Assembly (NCBI GenBank): GCA_036825655.1
Contig: DAISXU010000001.1
Span: forward strand, 1 to 64,000
DNA length: 64,000 nucleotides
Reading direction: 5' to 3'
From: JALQTD01 sp036825655
GTDB lineage: Bacteria; Bacteroidota; Bacteroidia; Flavobacteriales_D; Sanyastnellaceae
Shown: piece by piece, positions 26,705 through 33,974 of the stretch
How the letters are laid out: every line of letters begins with the position of its first letter
Numbering within the stretch: position 1 is the first letter of the stretch
Program-made: the position numbers and the translations under genes
The notes under the pieces: generated by a model
What the model was told of the DNA's origin: nothing
The model's input: the letters and a program-made list of their open reading frames with translations, nothing else
Database searches by the model: none

Positions 26705-28234
26705 ATGAGCGACGATTTGTTGAAAAAGGTCATCAGCCACGCAAAAGAGTATGGCTTTGTATTTCCCTCCAGTGAAATTTATGATGGCCTCAGCGCAGCC
26801 TACGACTACGGTCAACTCGGCGCAGAACTCAAAAACAACATCAAGCATTACTGGTGGACAGCCATGGTGCGCATGAATGAGAACATCGTCGGATTGGACG
26901 CCTCCATTTTCATGCACCCCACCACGTGGAAAGCGTCCGGTCACGTCGACGCCTTCAACGACCCTTTGATTGACAACAAAGATTCGAAAAAGCGGTACCG
27001 AGCGGACGTCTTAATCGAGGATTACGTCGAAAAAATCGAAGCGAAAAACCGCAAGGACATCGATAAAGCTGCGAAGCGGTTTGGGGACGCATTCAACGAA
27101 GTCGAATTTCGATCGACCAATGGCCGCGTAATCGATCGGCAAAAGGAAATCGATCGCATCAACTCGGCTTTCAAAGACGCAATGAACGCCGAAGACTTAG
27201 CGGCGGTTAAAGCACTCATTGAAGAATTAGGAATCGCAGACCCCGATACGGGGAGCCGCAATTGGACCGATGTGAGGCAGTTCAATTTGATGTTCAAAAC
27301 CGAGCTCGGAGCCGTGTCAGGTGACTCGGGGGTAATTTACCTCCGGCCGGAAACCGCCCAGGGGATCTTCGTGAATTTCTTGAACGTTCAGAAAAGTGGG
27401 AGGATGAAGCTGCCTTTTGGCATTGCCCAAATCGGGAAAGCCTTCCGCAATGAAATCATCGCGCGCCAGTTCATTTTCCGCATGCGGGAATTCGAGCAAA
27501 TGGAAATGCAATTCTTCGTCAAGCCCGGAACCCAGGCAGCGTGGTACGAGCATTGGAAAGCCGAGCGTTTGAAATGGCACCAAGCCCTGGGGCTGGGAGA
27601 AGGCATGCACCGCTTCCATGACCACGTGAAGTTGGCCCACTATGCCGATGCTGCTTGCGACATCGAATTCAACTTCCCCATGGGATTCAAGGAGCTCGAG
27701 GGCATTCACTCGCGGACCGATTTTGACTTGCGCCAACACGAAGAGCACAGCGGTAGGAAGTTGCGTTACTTCGATCCGGAGACCCAGGAGAGCTTTGTGC
27801 CTTATGTAGTGGAAACGTCAATCGGCCTTGACCGCATGTTCCTCGCTACGCTCAGTGCCGCCTTCACCGAAGAAACATTGGAAGATGGGTCGAGCAGAAC
27901 GGTCTTGCGCATTCCTGCGGCACTCGCACCGGTGAAAGCCGCGGTACTTCCCCTGATCAAAAAGGATGGACTGCCGGAGAAAGCCCGAGAGGTTTTGGCC
28001 TTGTTGCAATTGAACCACAACGTTCAGTACGACGAAAAAGACGCCATCGGCCGACGGTATCGCCGCCAGGACGCCATTGGAACGCCCTTGTGCATCACCA
28101 TCGATCACGACACCTTGCAAGACCAAGCGGTGACCGTGCGCGATCGCGATGCCATGACCCAAGAACGGGTGGCAATTGCGGATTTGGCCGCCCATGTAGA
28201 ACGTAAAGTTGGACTCGCAACCTTGTTTTCATAA
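26705..28234 (+). CDS. glyS: Glycine--tRNA ligase (alpha2 type)
   Basis: Class II aminoacyl-tRNA synthetase that charges tRNA-Gly. It is the single-chain, eukaryote/archaea-like dimer, not the bacterial alpha2beta2 form. Motifs: YGFVFPSSEIYDG at the N-terminus, FRNEIIARQFIFRMREFEQ (motif 2), and ETSIGLDRMFLA (motif 3), followed by the anticodon-binding domain with APVKAAVLPL. 509 aa from the ATG at 26705, which fits the family start (MSDDLLKK). It precedes pgk by 9 bases. Confidence 0.95.
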   Translation: MSDDLLKKVISHAKEYGFVFPSSEIYDGLSAAYDYGQLGAELKNNIKHYWWTAMVRMNENIVGLDASIFMHPTTWKASGHVDAFNDPLIDNKDSKKRYRADVLIEDYVEKIEAKNRKDIDKAAKRFGDAFNEVEFRSTNGRVIDRQKEIDRINSAFKDAMNAEDLAAVKALIEELGIADPDTGSRNWTDVRQFNLMFKTELGAVSGDSGVIYLRPETAQGIFVNFLNVQKSGRMKLPFGIAQIGKAFRNEIIARQFIFRMREFEQMEMQFFVKPGTQAAWYEHWKAERLKWHQALGLGEGMHRFHDHVKLAHYADAACDIEFNFPMGFKELEGIHSRTDFDLRQHEEHSGRKLRYFDPETQESFVPYVVETSIGLDRMFLATLSAAFTEETLEDGSSRTVLRIPAALAPVKAAVLPLIKKDGLPEKAREVLALLQLNHNVQYDEKDAIGRRYRRQDAIGTPLCITIDHDTLQDQAVTVRDRDAMTQERVAIADLAAHVERKVGLATLFS

Positions 28235-28243
28235 CCCCTCGCA

Positions 28244-29431
28244 ATGCACCTCAACGAACTCGAACTCGAAGGCCGTCGCGCCCTCATCCGTGTGGACTTC
28301 AACGTGCCACTCAACGACGCGCAACAGGTAACAGACGACACCCGGATTAGAGCTGCTATCCCCACCATTCAGGCCGTATTGAAGGCCGGTGGATCGGTGG
28401 TTTTGATGTCGCATTTGGGTCGTCCCAAAGGCGCAACCCCTGAATTGAGCCTTCGGCACATCCTGCCCACCTTGGAAGCACAGTTGGGCTTGCCCGTTGC
28501 CTTTGCTCTCGATTGCATCGGCGATGCTGCACTCGACATCACCCAAGACTTGAAGCCAGGCCAAGTGGCCTTGTTGGAAAACCTGCGCTTCCATCCTGAA
28601 GAAAAGGCAGGGGACGAATTCTTCGCGGGACAACTCGCAGAAAACGGAGATGTCTACATCAATGACGCATTCGGAACTGCTCACCGCGCGCACGCTTCAA
28701 CGGCTGTTATCGCCCGATTCTTCCCTGAGGACAAGGCTTTTGGTTTGCTGCTAGCGGGGGAGGTAGATGCCCTCAAGCGGGTATTGGAAGCGCCTGAAAA
28801 ACCCCTGACTGCCATCATTGGGGGAGCGAAGGTCAGTTCCAAATTGGGCATCATCGAGCACCTCATCGGCCGAGTAGACCGGTTGATCATTGGCGGCGGA
28901 ATGGCCTACACCTTTGTCCAGGCTCAAGGCGGAATGATCGGAGAGAGTTTGGTGGAGACCGAATTGCACGAGCAGGCCCTGAACATCTTGCAAGCCGCAA
29001 CCGCAGCGGGAACAGAATTGCTCTTGCCTACGGATACCGTCGCGGCGAATCGCTTTGCAGAAGATGCCGAACAGCAAGTGGTGCCGACGAAATCCATCCC
29101 CGACGGCTGGATGGGTTTGGACATCGGTCCTGATACGCGTCAGGCTTTTTCTGAAGCCGTGCTCAGTTCGCGCACCGTGCTGTGGAATGGGCCAATGGGC
29201 GTTTTTGAAATGCCCCGTTTTGCCACAGGAACCCGGACTGTCGCTGAGTCATTGGCGCGAGTTACAGCCGAAGAGGAGGCATTCACATTGATCGGAGGAG
29301 GAGATTCTGTTGCCGCCATCAACCTCTTGGGTTTGGCCGACCAGGTCAGCTATGTCAGCACAGGAGGTGGAGCGATGCTGGAATCGCTGGAAGGAAAAAT
29401 CCTTCCCGGAATCCAAGCCATCCTGGATTAA
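28244..29431 (+). CDS. pgk: Phosphoglycerate kinase
   Basis: Glycolytic enzyme that makes ATP from 1,3-bisphosphoglycerate. It shows RVDFNVPL near the N-terminus, the LMSHLGRPKG substrate motif, ENLRFHPEE, the GGAKVSSKLG nucleotide region and the C-terminal IGGGDSVAA motif. 395 aa is the usual length. It follows glyS by 9 bp and ends with a 4-bp overlap with the convergent Lrp-type regulator. Confidence 0.97.
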   Translation: MHLNELELEGRRALIRVDFNVPLNDAQQVTDDTRIRAAIPTIQAVLKAGGSVVLMSHLGRPKGATPELSLRHILPTLEAQLGLPVAFALDCIGDAALDITQDLKPGQVALLENLRFHPEEKAGDEFFAGQLAENGDVYINDAFGTAHRAHASTAVIARFFPEDKAFGLLLAGEVDALKRVLEAPEKPLTAIIGGAKVSSKLGIIEHLIGRVDRLIIGGGMAYTFVQAQGGMIGESLVETELHEQALNILQAATAAGTELLLPTDTVAANRFAEDAEQQVVPTKSIPDGWMGLDIGPDTRQAFSEAVLSSRTVLWNGPMGVFEMPRFATGTRTVAESLARVTAEEEAFTLIGGGDSVAAINLLGLADQVSYVSTGGGAMLESLEGKILPGIQAILD

Positions 29432-29898
29432 GCCCGGTCGATCACTTCGCTCATCACGAAGGAACTCTGTACCTGACCGATGTTGTCCATGGCAGCCAAC
29501 CGCTGGGAAATGAACCGGTGGTAGGCATCCATGTTCGCGACTTGCACTTCGAGCAGGTAATCAAACCCGCCTGCAATGTGGAAGCACGACCTGACTTCCT
29601 TGAAATCTCCAATGCGGGCCTCAAATTCCTGAAGGTAGCGGGCGTCGTGTTGCTTCAACTGCACGTTGCAAAAGGCATGGATTTCCATCCCCAGCTTGCG
29701 GCGATCGATGCGAGCCCCGTAGTTGCGGATCACCCCCCCTTCCTCCAGTCGTTTCAACCGATTGAACACCGCTGATCGGCTCAAACCAGTTAACTCACTC
29801 AATCCCTGCATCGCCGCGCGTCCATCCTCGCGCAGGTGATCGATGATGCGGCGATCGTGTGCATCCAACGCAATTTGTTCTGTTGCCTTGTCATCCAT
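29428..29898 (-). CDS. Lrp/AsnC family transcriptional regulator
   Basis: A 156-residue feast/famine regulator. The N-terminal helix-turn-helix (DRRIIDHLREDGRAA through SRSAVFNRLKRLEEGG, about residues 15-60) is followed by the RAM ligand-binding domain (residues about 80-150, with GGFDYLLEVQVANMDAYHRF). The divergent neighbour is a trans-sulfuration PLP enzyme, 98 bases away, so it probably controls that gene, and perhaps itself, in response to a sulfur or branched amino acid. The effector is inferred only. Confidence 0.92.
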   Translation of the reverse strand: MDDKATEQIALDAHDRRIIDHLREDGRAAMQGLSELTGLSRSAVFNRLKRLEEGGVIRNYGARIDRRKLGMEIHAFCNVQLKQHDARYLQEFEARIGDFKEVRSCFHIAGGFDYLLEVQVANMDAYHRFISQRLAAMDNIGQVQSSFVMSEVIDRA

Positions 29899-29910
29899 GA
29901 AGAAAATTTA

Positions 29911-29949
29911 GGACAAAACGAACAAATATTATCCTTTTACAGAACAAAT
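29911..29949. promoter_or_regulatory. Candidate Lrp-type operator with repeated GAACAAAT
   Basis: The shared promoter space between the Lrp-type regulator and the PLP enzyme carries GAACAAAT at 29920-29927 and again at 29942-29949, 22 bases apart, which is about two helical turns; a looser copy, GGACAAAA, begins at 29911. The second copy also starts an imperfect 17-base palindrome (29942-29958). Lrp proteins bind spaced, phased sites, so this is a plausible operator. The repeats are seen; binding is inferred. Confidence 0.5.
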
Positions 29950-29996
29950 GTGTTTTTCAAACGCACAATGAAGACAGCTTGTTCCATATTGATGCC

Positions 29997-31238
29997 ATGG
30001 AACACCTCTCAACGCGAGCAATGTTTGCTGGGTACGACCCAACAGAAGGAAAAGGAGCCGTCAAGCCTCCCATCTACCTCACATCGACCTTCGTATTTCC
30101 CGATGCGGCAACTGGGGCGCAGCACATGGAGTCGGCCTACGGTGTAGAGGGTGTGGAGGCTCCCGAAAGGCCAGGTTACATCTACAGCCGCCTTGCAAAC
30201 CCAACAGTGGTGGCTGCGGAGCAGCGACTTGCGGCTTGGGATGGCGCGCCAGAGTCCGCATTCTTCGCCAGCGGAATGGCGGCCATCTCCACAACACTCC
30301 TCGCTTGGAGCGGAAAGAACCGCCCGGTTTGGTTCTGCCCCCCACTCTATGGGGGAACGGAGCACTTCCTGAGGGAAGTGCTTCCTGGCATGGGAGTTCG
30401 AGTGGTTGAACTCGAAGGGCTGAATGCCTTGGATGAAACGCTCGAACGCGAAGGAGAACGTCCCGGAATCTTGTACCTGGAGACCCCCGCCAATCCCACC
30501 ATGCAAAACCACCGGATCTCGGCAGCAGCCGCTTGGGCTAAGCAGCACGCCACTCCAGAGCACCCCATAGTCACCGCTGTCGACAACACCTTCCTTGGCC
30601 CCCTGCTGCAGCGCCCATTGGAGCACGGAGCGGATTTGTTGGTCTACTCCGCTACAAAGTACATTGGGGGACACAGCGACTTGATCGCCGGGGCGGTAAG
30701 TGGAGCGGATTGGGCCGTGGGGCGTGTTCGCGAATTCCGGCATTTCTTGGGTGGAACCATCGATCCACACACAGCCTGGATGCTCACCCGATCCATGGAA
30801 ACGCTGCACGTCCGCGTTGAAAAGCAACAAGACCACGCCCGCGAAGTGGCCTCCTACTTGCGCAACCACCCAGCAGTGGTGCAACTGCAAAGCGCCTGGC
30901 CCGAAGACCTCGATGAAGCATCCGCCAGCATCGCAGCGGAACAAACACTGGGGGGAGGCTCCATGCTCGCTATGGAACTGCGCGGGGGAAGGGAAGCAGC
31001 ATTCGCCTTTCTGGACGCCTTGAAGCACTTCAAGTTGGCGGTTTCTTTGGGTTCAGTAGAAAGCCTGGCCGAGCATCCTGCAAGCATGACCCATGCAGGG
31101 GTTCCACCGGAGGTGAAGCGCGCCACGGGGATCACTGAGGGACTCATTCGCTTGAGCATTGGGCTCGAACATCCCAAGGACCTCATTCACGATTTGGAAC
31201 AAGCCCTCGAAGCCGCAGAGAAGCACGCGATGGCGTAA
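29997..31238 (+). CDS. Trans-sulfuration family PLP enzyme (methionine gamma-lyase or cystathionine gamma-lyase/synthase type)
   Basis: PLP-dependent Cys/Met metabolism enzyme. It shows GYIYSRLANPT near residue 56, the FFASGMAAISTTLL motif, an LYLETPANPT stretch, VDNTF, and the PLP-lysine motif SATKYIGGHSD in the middle, then the MTHAGVPPE segment near the C-terminus. 413 aa. Members interconvert: they may make or break homocysteine/cystathionine or release methanethiol and 2-oxobutyrate from methionine. Start is the ATG at 29997; an in-frame TTG at 29979 would be upstream. An Lrp-type regulator is divergent, which fits amino-acid catabolism such as methionine breakdown; that assignment is inference. 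Confidence 0.87.
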   Translation: MEHLSTRAMFAGYDPTEGKGAVKPPIYLTSTFVFPDAATGAQHMESAYGVEGVEAPERPGYIYSRLANPTVVAAEQRLAAWDGAPESAFFASGMAAISTTLLAWSGKNRPVWFCPPLYGGTEHFLREVLPGMGVRVVELEGLNALDETLEREGERPGILYLETPANPTMQNHRISAAAAWAKQHATPEHPIVTAVDNTFLGPLLQRPLEHGADLLVYSATKYIGGHSDLIAGAVSGADWAVGRVREFRHFLGGTIDPHTAWMLTRSMETLHVRVEKQQDHAREVASYLRNHPAVVQLQSAWPEDLDEASASIAAEQTLGGGSMLAMELRGGREAAFAFLDALKHFKLAVSLGSVESLAEHPASMTHAGVPPEVKRATGITEGLIRLSIGLEHPKDLIHDLEQALEAAEKHAMA

Positions 31239-31247
31239 CTTCGGCGC

Positions 31248-31742
31248 ATGCGCACCCTGCTCTTTTACTTGTGTTTCACCTGCTCCTCGGTCGCTTGGAG
31301 CCAAGGAACTTTCGTCTATCCTAATGATCAATTGAGGTGGAACGAAGCCATTGTGCACATCGACGGAGGCTTGGTGCGCGCTGGAAATGACTGGCGGGGC
31401 GAAGTGCTCTTCACGGTTCAAGGGGACCAAATCTTCGAAGGGTACTCAACGAGTTCCTTCGACCTGCTTTACACCGTCCGGGACGGCCAGCTCTGCAGGG
31501 GTGATTCCCATTTCAGCCAAGATGTGCTCTACACGTTTGCACCTCCCGGCATCTACATCGGTGACAGCACCTTCTTGCTCGATCAGGTTTACAATGTGCG
31601 GGACGAGCCTCTTCACCACGGAGAAGTCATGAGCGTGTACCGCGACGACAGCGGAAGTGTTTTCGATCGCGTGTGCTCCATTCAAGGGTCTGTCAGTCCC
31701 GCAGCGTGGTTTGCCCTGATGCTCGCGCAAAACTTACTTTGA
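31248..31742 (+). CDS. Secreted protein with four 20-residue repeats
   Basis: 164 residues with a clear signal peptide (cleavage near WSQ, residue 19). Residues 51-128 hold four tandem units with an exact 20-residue period: VLFTV at 53-57, LLYTV at 73-77, VLYTF at 93-97 and QVYNV at 113-117, each followed by a turn and a GD or GDS pair in most copies. The regular aromatic-aliphatic strands suggest a small beta-solenoid or sheet. I do not recognise a named family and cannot assign a function. It follows the PLP enzyme by 9 bases and faces a minus-strand lipoprotein. Confidence 0.6.
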   Translation: MRTLLFYLCFTCSSVAWSQGTFVYPNDQLRWNEAIVHIDGGLVRAGNDWRGEVLFTVQGDQIFEGYSTSSFDLLYTVRDGQLCRGDSHFSQDVLYTFAPPGIYIGDSTFLLDQVYNVRDEPLHHGEVMSVYRDDSGSVFDRVCSIQGSVSPAAWFALMLAQNLL

Positions 31743-31745
31743 GGC

Positions 31746-32603
31746 TCACTCCGGCTGAACCGCCGCCCAGCTGAGGTGGTCGGAGATGCTTTCCATCAAA
31801 ACACTGAGCGAGCGGCCTTCTGCTGTCGCAGCCCATATTTGTTTGCTGCTCGTGCAGTCCACGAGTTTCACGCTGAAAAACGGCTGCCCACCCACGCAAG
31901 ATTCACGAATGAGCACAACTCCTTCCGCGCCTGCAAGTTGGCCTGCCTCCACCACCGACTGCTCGTCGAACAAGCCATTCATGCCGCGTGCTGCCTCGCT
32001 TAAAACAGCTTCTAAACCGCGACGCTCGAGCACTTCGTAATGGCGCAACAAACGCACCGAAGCTTGCTCCTCCAAGGACAACACGTCACCTCCTCCACGG
32101 CATGGGGCCGCATCCAAAGCCACTACGAAAACCTCCCGCATTTGGGCAGGGGCATCGCGCAACGTGATCAAAATGCCCGGAATCTCCTTGGGTACATCCG
32201 TTAAGTCTTCCCTGCGAACAGGCGCATCTGACACCACTACCGATGCATTGTTCGTGGCATCCGGCGTCAAGGAATACCGTTCATGGGAGGGATACCCCAA
32301 CGTCCAAGCCAATGGAAAAATGAAAAATCCTCCTGGAAAGATGGCGCCAATGTTGACGCTCTTGGTCTTGCGAACCAAGGTGTGCTTCGTGGCGTAACCC
32401 GGTGCCTCAATCTTCACGCCCAAACTGTAGCCGCTCACCTTGCGATCGGTATGAAAATACGGGGTCGTGCCCACTACCTTCCCGTCCAGCGTCAGAATCG
32501 CTCCCGGAGGATCCGATTGAATTAACACCGTACTTGCGCATGAAGCGAAAAGCATACACGCACAAAGGCCCACAACCCAGCGCATCCATCGAAGGGGCCG
32601 CAT
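31746..32603 (-). CDS. Lipoprotein with PEGA domain and CsgG-like C-terminal region
   Basis: A 285-residue lipoprotein (lipobox ending FASC). After the lipid anchor comes a PEGA-type beta domain (SDPPGAILTLDGKVVGTTP). About residues 130-285 form an alpha/beta region: HYEVLERRGLEAVLSE, then GVVLIRESC, VKLVDCTSSKQIWAA, which resembles the nucleotide-like fold of CsgG/LpoB-type envelope proteins. The start ATG is 32603; the longer frame begins at a TTG. It follows purS by 7 bases, so it is likely co-transcribed with pssA-purS. Function unknown; an envelope or peptidoglycan-linked role is inference. Confidence 0.65.
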   Translation of the reverse strand: MRPLRWMRWVVGLCACMLFASCASTVLIQSDPPGAILTLDGKVVGTTPYFHTDRKVSGYSLGVKIEAPGYATKHTLVRKTKSVNIGAIFPGGFFIFPLAWTLGYPSHERYSLTPDATNNASVVVSDAPVRREDLTDVPKEIPGILITLRDAPAQMREVFVVALDAAPCRGGGDVLSLEEQASVRLLRHYEVLERRGLEAVLSEAARGMNGLFDEQSVVEAGQLAGAEGVVLIRESCVGGQPFFSVKLVDCTSSKQIWAATAEGRSLSVLMESISDHLSWAAVQPE

Positions 32604-32610
32604 CACGAAA

Positions 32611-32871
32611 TTACGCTGTTTCAACAGCGGTCACCGTGAAACTGAACTGCTCCATGATGGTGTTCGCTAACAACTTCTCGCAAGCCTCCTGCACCTTGGT
32701 CTCAGCGGTGGATTGATCCGGAGCTTCGATGTTCAAAGTGATGTGCTTTCCAATGCGGACACCGCCAATTTCTGGAAGTCCCACGTGTTGCATGTTGTTC
32801 GAAACCGCCTTGCCTTGCGGGTCAAGCAGTGCTGGAAGTGGCATGATGTCGATGGAAGCTTGAAAAATCAT
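32611..32871 (-). CDS. purS: Phosphoribosylformylglycinamidine synthase subunit PurS
   Basis: Small subunit of the three-part PurS-PurQ-PurL enzyme of purine synthesis; it bridges the glutaminase and synthase parts. The 86-residue sequence carries the family motifs LLDPQGKAV, VRIGKHITL and CEKLLANTIME. Presence of a separate PurS implies that the organism has separate PurQ and small PurL, not the long fused PurL of some Bacteroidota and gammaproteobacteria. It overlaps pssA by 4 bases (ATGA). Confidence 0.92.
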   Translation of the reverse strand: MIFQASIDIMPLPALLDPQGKAVSNNMQHVGLPEIGGVRIGKHITLNIEAPDQSTAETKVQEACEKLLANTIMEQFSFTVTAVETA

Positions 32872-33713
32872 GGTGCGGTATTTTCGCTGGGGTTAGACCA
32901 AAACCGGGCTCCAAAGCGACTCCAAAGCCCGTACAAAAGTAACACGGCCAAGACGGCCAACGGCCAAGCGCCCGTAAAAATAGTTACCACCAAAGCAACA
33001 CCAACCGCCGCGCACGCGAACCTCTTCCGCGACCGATCATATGCTGCAGATTGGCCCCAAGATTTCAAATCCATCATGGGCCTTTCGGAAATCATCGCCC
33101 AAGGCACCAAGGTCGAACCCAAGAGCACCCCTGCCATGACCCACATCACCCCACCCAACCCATACAACCCAGGCCCTCCATATACCTCATAGTGCGCTGC
33201 GAGCATCCACACACCCCACCACCACAGCGCACCTGCCGGAGCAGGCATCCCCTCAAAACCCAGCCGCTTCACCTCCGCCCGCACATTGAATCTTGCCAAC
33301 CGATACGCCGCTGCAGCCGCGACCAACAAAGGCAACCACTTCAGTGCCTCCGGCAGAGCGGGTGCCCAAGCATTCAAAATCGTAACCCCAATCACCGCGG
33401 GCACGACGCCGCTCGTAACAACATCCGCAAGGCTGTCCAGTTGCACCCCCATCGGGCCAGCAACCTTCAACTTGCGTGCGGCCCAACCATCGAATACGTC
33501 CATCGCCACGGCCACTGCCCAAATCCCCGCAATCCACCACATGCCCTCCCCCTCCAAGAAGATCCTCAACCCGGTTGCTCCATGGTCCATGTGCTTCACC
33601 TCCCGGATCCAAGGCGACCAAGGGGGACCATTCACCGCCCACCAAACGGCCACCACCCCCCCCAATAAATTCCCCATCGTCAGGAGATTAGGCACCCATG
33701 CGCGGTTTTTCAT
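32868..33713 (-). CDS. pssA: CDP-diacylglycerol--serine O-phosphatidyltransferase
   Basis: Membrane enzyme that makes phosphatidylserine, the precursor of phosphatidylethanolamine. The CDP-alcohol phosphatidyltransferase signature (D-G-x2-A-R-x8-G-x3-D-x3-D) is present as DGWAAR, then GVQLD and SLAD around residues 73-95. Several hydrophobic segments span the rest. 281 aa. It heads the minus-strand unit with purS and the PEGA lipoprotein. Substrate choice (serine versus glycerol-phosphate) is inferred from the MKNRAWVPNLLTMGNL opening, typical of PssA. Confidence 0.9.
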   Translation of the reverse strand: MKNRAWVPNLLTMGNLLGGVVAVWWAVNGPPWSPWIREVKHMDHGATGLRIFLEGEGMWWIAGIWAVAVAMDVFDGWAARKLKVAGPMGVQLDSLADVVTSGVVPAVIGVTILNAWAPALPEALKWLPLLVAAAAAYRLARFNVRAEVKRLGFEGMPAPAGALWWWGVWMLAAHYEVYGGPGLYGLGGVMWVMAGVLLGSTLVPWAMISERPMMDLKSWGQSAAYDRSRKRFACAAVGVALVVTIFTGAWPLAVLAVLLLYGLWSRFGARFWSNPSENTAP

Positions 33714-33741
33714 GCCGTAAATCTACATTTCACGCCAAGAA

Positions 33742-33775
33742 TTGCAACCTACTCCTGTTGGTTTCCGTATATTTG
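33742..33775 (+). promoter_or_regulatory. Promoter of the tRNA-Cys gene
   Basis: TATATTTG at 33768-33775 is an exact match to the Bacteroidota -7 element (TAnnTTTG), and a TTG at 33742-33744 lies 23 bases before it, inside the known 17-23-base spacing range. Transcription would start a few bases before the mature tRNA 5' end at 33792. Confidence 0.6.
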
Positions 33776-33791
33776 CAAACCTCACTCAAAG

Positions 33792-33862
33792 GGTCCGATG
33801 GCCGAGTGGCTAGGCTCAGCTCTGCAAAAGCTGCTACAGCGGTTCGAATCCGCTTCGGACCT
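33792..33862 (+). tRNA. tRNA-Cys (GCA)
   Basis: A full cloverleaf folds by eye. Acceptor arms GGTCCGA and TCGGACC pair perfectly, and the discriminator base is T, as in tRNA-Cys. The anticodon loop CTGCAAA, closed by CAGCT/AGCTG, gives anticodon GCA. The T arm pairs AGCGG with CCGCT around the loop TTCGAAT. The CCA end is not encoded. A promoter precedes it and an intrinsic terminator follows ten bases later. Confidence 0.95.
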
Positions 33863-33871
33863 CCCTTTTTG

Positions 33872-33904
33872 AAAAACCCTGAGCACCCCGCTCAGGGTTT
33901 TTTT
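33872..33904. terminator. Intrinsic, probably bidirectional terminator
   Basis: AAAAACCCTGAGC pairs with GCTCAGGGTTTTT around a 5-base loop (ACCCC), followed by T-tract on the plus strand and preceded by an A-tract. It ends the tRNA-Cys transcript, and on the minus strand lies about 70 bases after the lycopene cyclase/dioxygenase stop, so it could end both. Confidence 0.88.
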
Positions 33905-33974
33905 GTTCAAATAGCTGGGGATCCGGCGCGCTTGACGCGGAAAAAACCGAGGCCAACGAAGCAGTGAATTCCTT

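Noticed and set aside
30009..31028. A 339-codon open frame on the minus strand
   Set aside because: It lies wholly inside the PLP-enzyme gene, has no recognisable domain or start context, and its composition (many Cys, His, Trp, Gly) is that of a shadow frame.
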